NCBI GenBank assembly: GCA_030998015.1
Contig: JARWMV010000236.1
Coordinates: forward strand, 1,116,001 to 1,180,000
DNA length: 64,000 bases
Reading direction: 5' to 3'
DNA from: Ceratorhiza oryzae-sativae
Taxonomy: Eukaryota; Basidiomycota; Agaricomycetes; Cantharellales; Ceratobasidiaceae
Both the position numbers and the translations under genes were made by a program. Within the stretch, counting starts at the first letter, position 1, and each line of letters starts with the position of its first letter. This document shows positions 58,335-64,000 of the stretch, piece by piece. The notes below the pieces were generated by a model. The model had not been told where the DNA came from, searched no databases, and saw only the letters and a program-made list of their open reading frames with translations.

Positions 58335-60717
58335 ATGTCGTCTCCTGTCGGAGCCGCCCCGTCTAAGCCGAGCGTCGACCCAGCTCGAGCCTACAGGTGT
58401 GCATTCCTCTCACCTCCTCGTCCGCGGACATGTTAAAAGATCGTTTATAGGAAATGGCAGCAGTTGTAGTACGTTACGGAGATGCTTCTTACGATAGCTA
58501 CTCACTCTTTGCCATAGCTATCCTAACGAACTGTGGTGGGCAGTTGCCTGCGTTCTTGGAATCGCTATCCTCTTTCGGCTATTGAACCTGCTCAATGCTG
58601 CCTCAACTAGGCGCTCCGCTCTCCAGGCTATCTCAGAGCCCGACAAGGCAGAGAAATCTTCAGCCGTTTCTGACAGTCTTTCAGTAACGGGAAATGGGCG
58701 CCGAGCATACCGTAACCTTCCTTCGGCTGTCCTGACTTGGGCCAGTTGGTATTTTTCCGCATACGGCTTCCTCTCTATCGGTTGCACCATATGAACGCGG
58801 CTGAAATGACACTCTCAGTAATCTACCTCACAGGTACCCCTCTATTACACAGCTCTAACAAGTACAATTAATCGCTAATATTATCGTCTGATTGACCTTA
58901 GCGCTCCTAACCTGGACCTTCATCAACAGTACGTTTAGCCAGCTCTCTAGCAAGAGCGTCATTGAACATATTTCTCTCATAGGCCACGACTTTACCGTTA
59001 CTTATTGGGCGAATCGATCAGCACATCTTGCGACATCTCAAACACCCTTGATCGTTGCGCTTGCTGGTAAAAACAATATTGTATCATTACTCACCGGCGT
59101 CGGCCATGAGAAGGTACGCACGGCTTACCAACGCTGATTCTGCCCTTATGGTTGACTCTATTTGCTTCTGGTCCAAATAGATCAACGTTCTCCATCGCGC
59201 GGTAGCCAGATCAACGCTGATTCTGATCTGGGTCCATGCATTTGGAAGATCGAAGTTAGGCATGCATGGATATTTTACTCTGGTAAGCCGTGCGGGGTTA
59301 GATGTTGGCTTCTGTGTTCTGAACATCGCCAATGAGCCAGGATGACGTTGACATGCGCTTCGGGGTAGTCGCCATGACCGCGTTCACTCTCGCCACTCTG
59401 CTCTCCCTTCGGCCAATCCGAAATATGGCTTACGAGGTCTTTTTAATATTCCACATTATACTTGTCGCCATGTACCTTATTTTTGGCTTGTTCCATGTCC
59501 CAGGTATGATAGCATCCATCCCCACCTGATATTGATTGCTCACAAACATCAGAGGTCAAGTATCGGTTTTGGCCGGCCCTTGCAATCTGGGCACTCGACC
59601 GTGTGCTTCGTGCACTACGGCTGATTGTTCTGAACAAGCTATGGCTCAATATATTTCCGACAAGCAACCCTATTGACCAGGCTACGGTTGAACGGGTCTC
59701 GAGCGACACTATCAGAATGACAGTGCGCAGGAATTTCAGTTGGACAAGTGGCCAACACGCATTTATTATTGTTCCGTCGGTTGCTGCACTACCATTTGAA
59801 GCGCATCCGTTTACTATTACCAGTACTTATGCCTCCGGAGCGGACTCTCAGGCGTCGGGCCAGCCCGACTTGGTGTTTATCATCAGGGCTCGAGACGGAT
59901 TTACGAAACGGTTGCTCGAAGCCTCGGAAACTCGTACTACAATCCCAGTTTATATTGACGGGCCATATGGTATACCACCAAGCCTTACGCATTACAGTAC
60001 CTGCATGTTCTTTGCCGGAGGTAGTGGCGTTTCGTACACTCTTCCGCTTTTTGTGGATCTTATCAAGTGAGTTGCCCTTGTACAGCAACCGTTTACAGAG
60101 GAGGCTCAATTCATTCAATGTTCTAGTCGAGTGCGAAATGGTAGTGCCGTGGCTCGAAGAGCACTTTTCGTGTGGACTGTCCGTGATCGATCGCACGTTG
60201 AATGGATCTCGCACATCTTATACACGGCGCTGCAAGATTGTCCGTCAACCCTACGACTAGATGTGTGCATACATGTCACACAAGCTTCGGTTCCGGTACT
60301 TTCTCACGACAAGGCGCCCTCCGAAGCATCGTTGGCAATTGAAGATAAAGTTGGCTCTTTCAAGAACAATGACAAATCCACTACTTCTCTTAAGAGCTTT
60401 TCATCGGTAAAGATTGTCAGCGGCCGCCCTAACATAGGCGTATTACTTGCCGAAGAAATGTGCTCTACGGTTGGCCAAGTGTCAATTGACGGTATGCCTG
60501 TTTCGCCCTGGTAAAGGATGGCCGCTGACCATCATTTCAGTCTCTGGCCCTACCAGTTTAGCGGACAGCGTTCGTAGCGCATTGGTTGCCTGTGAGGCTG
60601 CGACCCCTTCGGCCGTACTGCGCGGGAGTCCTCGTACCACATTGCACGTAGAGGTGGGCGTCTACCTAGCTCTTTTGAATACTATACTGACATATTTTCA
60701 AGACGTTTGGATGGTAA
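58335..60717 (+). CDS. Ferric/cupric reductase-like transmembrane protein (FRE family), frame broken once
   Basis: Heme- and FAD-containing membrane reductase for extracellular Fe(III) or Cu(II). Exons 58335-58396, 58451-58468 (18 nt), 58518-58833, 58902-58928, 58983-59113, 59181-59282, 59341-59503, 59553-60066, 60127-60491, 60541-60653 and 60703-60717 (608 residues once the break is allowed for). Heme ligand pairs lie in VLHRAVARSTLILIWVH and FHIILVAMYLIFGLFH. FAD motif is AHPFTITSTY; the NAD(P) motif is FFAGGSGVSYTLPL. It ends with the family's HVETFGW. Near 58778 one base is missing between FLSI and RLHHMNAAEMTLS. YWANRSAHLATSQTPLIVAL and NNIVSLLTG are classic FRE sequence. Confidence 0.88.
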
Positions 60718-61282
60718 CAAGGATCTGTTGTGTTTGGCACTGTATTTCATTTTCGTCTCGTTGCTAGAGGGCTGTACATGTGAATGGCAGACTTATTACT
60801 TACTTCATTACGGCCACGGGATATCCGCTTGATCGAGCAGAGCGCCACGGACGTCCGAGTCCTATGCCGGTTAGTCGATAGTGCTAGAATTACAAAGGGG
60901 GTCAAGCGTTATGTCATAGAATAATTGAGTAATGGTGCTGGACACTTCCGTGCCTAGCGCCGGATCTCGGATTGGTTCCCGAGTTGGCAAGGATCGCCTC
61001 CGCAATTAGGACGGTCGTCACGGTGTAAGAATTTGCTGGCTTCTTACCGGGAGCCAGTAGCCCGATCAGCACTTGGTTTCTAGCTCTTTGTTCTTCCCCT
61101 CAATGTCCGGTGAAATCACAGCGCCGCTTTAAACGTGTCGCGCGATCAGCCGGAGTGAAGCAGTGCATCCCTCTTGAGTTTGCTCTCGCATCTTTCTGGC
61201 CGCTGAGCTGGTCTCACACTCGTTTACATTCACTTCTCAATCAAGGCGGGCCTAGTTTGGTTTGCTGAATCTATCTCTCGTT
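60718..61282. other. Intergenic region between two plus-strand membrane-protein genes
   Basis: About 0.57 kb. No coding sequence or repeat was recognised; presumed terminator and promoter of the flanking genes. Confidence 0.45.
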
Positions 61283-63579
61283 ATGAGTTCCGCGCTTTCT
61301 TACGCTGAATCGTTGTTTCAACTGGGGCTTGGTGAGTTTGGGTATTGCTTGTGCCACTTGTTCGTAGAGCTGACTGCGAACAGAGCGCCCTACCACCGCA
61401 GAGTTTCTTGAACACCCCGACCGGTGAGTTTTGCCAGTCGTCGCCAAGTGTTGGGCTAGAGAGCTGATTCAACCATAGTCGCATTATCGCTGCGTTTTTC
61501 CTTGGATGGGCTTTTATCTCTTGTCTTCGCTATCTTGCTCTTGCCGCCTTGCGCCATCCGTTCGCTGAGCAAACCATCAGGTCTATCCTTCGGCGCCCTA
61601 TTATTGTTACGATAGCCGAGCGGGAGTCTCGAGCTACTACAGATCCCGAGGGGAACTTTGTCCAGAACTGGCTTCGTAACACCCACTTGCCAGCTGCTGC
61701 TGAGAAGTCGGATCGACCAGAGGGCACACGTCATTTGTCTGTAGTTTTAACAGCGTCTTTCGCCATCGGAATTTTGGTACAGTTCCTGTCGTTCTTGGAT
61801 TTTGGACGCGCCAATCAAGACGTACTTTGCTTTATTGTTATTGCATGGGCTGGTATTAGTATTGCTTGCGCCAAACTTGCTGGCATGCTCCGGGTTAGCA
61901 CCAGTGCCTGGGCTATTCGATCGAGAACTAATTAAGCTTAATTCCAGATCTCATTCGACCTTCAGCGACTGGGAGTTGGTAGAAAAGAAAAAATGTTAAT
62001 CTGGGGTGTATTGCTCTTGACATTTGGTCAGTATCCATGCTCGCCTCCCCTGCGGAAGCTAACCATTTGGGACGTTGCAGGCGCTATACTTGCTCATGTA
62101 ACCATATCTATCGGTGCCGCAATCGACGTCTCTGAAATTCCGGGTCTGACCCTGTGCTACCGCAGACAGTAAGTGACCGCAGCGCCAGTTTAAGAGCTAA
62201 TGATTGTTGCTCAACTGACTGTGTTTTAGTTTTCCTCTCACGTCTTTGTTGATTAGTGGGACGAGCATTACCTTGGAGATATATTTTATCGCGAGGTCGT
62301 ATTTCTTGTTGGTTCCACAGTTCCTGAGCTTCCGTCACAAGGTATTTCCAAGAGGTTGCGAATCCAAACAACGGTCAGCTGAAAGACTTGTCAGGTGGAG
62401 ATACTCATAGACGTACGCGTAGCCCGGGTTGCGAGTTTACTGTGTCTTGATCTTTTGACAGTCGTGCCCGCGGCTATACCAACCAGCATCACGGCTGAAT
62501 TCGTACCTTTCAGTCTTGGGGTATTATTAGTGCTTGGTGAGCCCTGAAGCATTGTAAATTTGGGTTTATTCTGACTGAAGCTATAAAAAGCTGCATTCAA
62601 CCACCGGCCACCTCAAACGATCGAGGCGGAATCAAGGAGCCTTCCGACCCTAGCTTCCCATCGTACGAGCATGATCACTTTCCCCATGCATAATGGCGGT
62701 GGTAATGGTTCCATGACCCATCCTCACGAAGTTCCAAAGAAATCGGACATCCTGATTCCGTTGCCACCGTCTCCGCCTCCCATCCCGACTCCAGCGAAAG
62801 CCGCCAGCCGAGCGCCACGACGCAAATCTTCTATCGGGTCCCATATTACATATGACTCGGAAGCAGAGGCGCGTAGCGTTCATGGGGCTGTTGTTTCACT
62901 TGCGTTCAAGAGCAGTGATATCGAGCCGGTACCTGCTATCCCTTATGGCCTCTTTCAGCCGAAGCTCGTCAGTTCGCCCAGGCTGGTAGCCCAAAGCCCA
63001 CAGCTTCCTCCCAAGAGTCCCCTTCTAGCGGGAAGCATGCCTACAAATCCAGGCTCGATACTCTCCCCCAGGTCGCGTGGGCCCTCGATGCTGAATCAAT
63101 CGCTGCCAACACCAGGTCCTGAATCTAAACCCCTAGCAGCTCCCGGGCTCAAGCTTATTATCCCCGACACTCCAAGCATCCGTAAAGAGGACTCGTCCGG
63201 AGGAAGCGAGCGCACAGAGTCGGTTGTATATGGCTCCGACATAATCCGTCGTCCGACGCTCCAGAAGCCGATCATAGTCAAACGCGCGGCGTCGACCTCA
63301 ACCTCAGGAGGTGTTTCGCATGGTACAACCTCGCCATATACTGGGCCCGACTTGCGTCTCCCCTCTGCGAGCAGTCACTCGACTTCGTTCGAAACGGGTG
63401 ATTATTATGCTGCACCTCGTAGAACTGGGTTCCACCGACCGTCGATCCTGGTTTCGTCTGGCTCTAAACTAGGCCCTTATAATGCAAACCGTCCGAATAC
63501 AATTGCAGGGGAGGGTGATATTCGTCCACTGTCATCCATTTGGTTAGAGCCTTGGGTGAACGGTTCCGAAGGCCATTGA
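61283..63579 (+). CDS. Predicted seven-transmembrane protein with long cytosolic tail
   Basis: Function unknown. Exons 61283-61331, 61384-61423, 61479-61893, 61948-62026, 62081-62168, 62230-62341, 62395-62536 and 62591-63579 (637 residues). Seven hydrophobic segments: IIAAFFLGWAFISCLRYLAL, VVLTASFAIGILVQFLSFL, LCFIVIAWAGISIACAKLAG, LIWGVLLLTFGAILAHVTIS, TSLLISGTSITLEIYFIARS, ASLLCLDLLTVVPAAIPTSI and FVPFSLGVLLVLAAF. A tail of about 320 Ser/Pro-rich residues follows, with phospho-site-like SP motifs. The last intron ends at ATAAAAAG; the earlier AG at CTGAAG gives a frame that stops early. Topology recalls receptor-like basidiomycete families, but I do not recognise one. Confidence 0.65.
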
Positions 63580-63879
63580 ATGTCTTAGTTGAGTTATATT
63601 TTTGTCCACGTCGTTTCAGAGCCGGTGCAATTTGTATCACTGTCCTTGTATATAAATTTGTTTGTACCAAACACATACATTCATTGACGGATTCGTAATT
63701 TAAGATAAACAACAGGCATTTTTGTGAAAGGTGTCGAATGTTTAGAGAGCGTGGCAGAGACTATTGGTCGACTGCTACGATATAGCAATAAGAATGAAAG
63801 AAGCGCATATAGTCCATACTAACAAAGTAGGTTTCAGTGGGAGGTTAAATAGTAACGGCGAAGTTAGGTCCATGTAGGT
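63580..63879. other. Convergent intergenic region
   Basis: Three hundred AT-rich bases between two facing 3' ends. No coding sequence was seen. Confidence 0.5.
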
Positions 63880-64000
63880 CTATTCGATTTTGTCGGATGC
63901 TTGCATGTATTCTCGAAGTTCGAGGCCAGCCAAGGTAGCCTGCTCTCTATCCTCGTTGGTCTCTTCACCGACCTGGTCTTGGGCAATCAAAGCGTCTTGC
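63880..64000 (-). CDS. 3' end of an unidentified gene (partial)
   Basis: On the minus strand the frame is open from the window edge to TAG at 63882-63880, about 39 codons. It is acidic and helical (QVGEETNEDREQATLAGLEL, then REYMQASDKIE). The rest of the gene lies outside the window. The family is not recognised. Confidence 0.55.
   Translation of the reverse strand, partial: QDALIAQDQVGEETNEDREQATLAGLELREYMQASDKIE

Noticed and set aside
62537..62600. Frameshift in the seven-TM protein at an A-run
   Set aside because: Using the second AG (ending 62590) as acceptor restores the frame without any base change.
1..64000. CACGTG motifs as a window-wide regulatory signature
   Set aside because: About a dozen copies is near the number expected by chance in 64 kb, and several lie in exons or introns. 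Only the two identical octamers were kept as a weak finding.

Overview
The window is nuclear DNA from a filamentous basidiomycete. Almost every gene is split by many introns of about 42-68 bp with GT-AG or GC-AG ends, the genes are closely packed on both strands, and the products are eukaryotic housekeeping proteins (CCT chaperonin, Pol I, complex I assembly, PP4 and others). Short introns, micro-exons and an F-box protein of the type common in Agaricomycetes suggest a Rhizoctonia/Ceratobasidium-like fungus. That placement is inference. I saw no prokaryotic operon, CRISPR array, rRNA, convincing tRNA or intact transposon.

Layout. 1-429: 3' end of an unknown gene. 430-3586: gene-poor stretch with one open fragment on the minus strand. 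3587-7265: CCT2 (-) and mitochondrial ribosomal protein uL24m (+), divergent. 7399-9053: equilibrative nucleoside transporter (-). 9275-11631: eL18 (-) and a Tra2-like SR protein (+), divergent. 12108-16357: RPA135, second-largest subunit of RNA polymerase I (+). 16701-25822: three minus-strand genes for disordered or regulatory proteins (a conserved fungal protein, a three-zinc-finger protein with RGR/AT-hook-like repeats, a large Gln/Pro-rich protein). 25896-30069: NDUFAF5-like methyltransferase (+), acyl-protein thioesterase (-), TRM10 (+). 30703-35180: Whi3-like RNA-binding protein and a small membrane protein (both -). 35409-41419: RTP1 and a Reb1/TTF1-type Myb factor (both +). 41203-44179: F-box protein (-) and complex I subunit NDUFA8 (+). 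44821-50443: four-TM protein and PP4R3/Psy2 (both -). 50651-57491: 2OG-Fe(II) oxygenase (-), Tpa1/Ofd1 (+), Nop13-like protein (-), short-chain dehydrogenase (+). 58335-63579: ferric-reductase-like protein and a seven-TM protein (both +). 63880-64000: 3' end of another gene (-).

Functional themes. Several genes serve ribosome production and transcription (RPA135, Reb1-like, Nop13-like, eL18, uL24m, TRM10, RTP1). Two serve complex I (NDUFAF5, NDUFA8). Many neighbours are divergent pairs with starts 70-500 bp apart, so shared promoters are likely.

Two features cut across the window. First, about 10 of roughly 135 modelled introns need a GC donor to keep a conserved reading frame, a high share for a fungus. 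Second, at least five otherwise well-conserved genes carry a single missing base that breaks the frame in a conserved block. Uncorrected assembly errors are the simplest explanation, but they have not been excluded as real mutations. Exon coordinates were worked out by hand from splice signals and remembered protein families, without alignments or RNA data.
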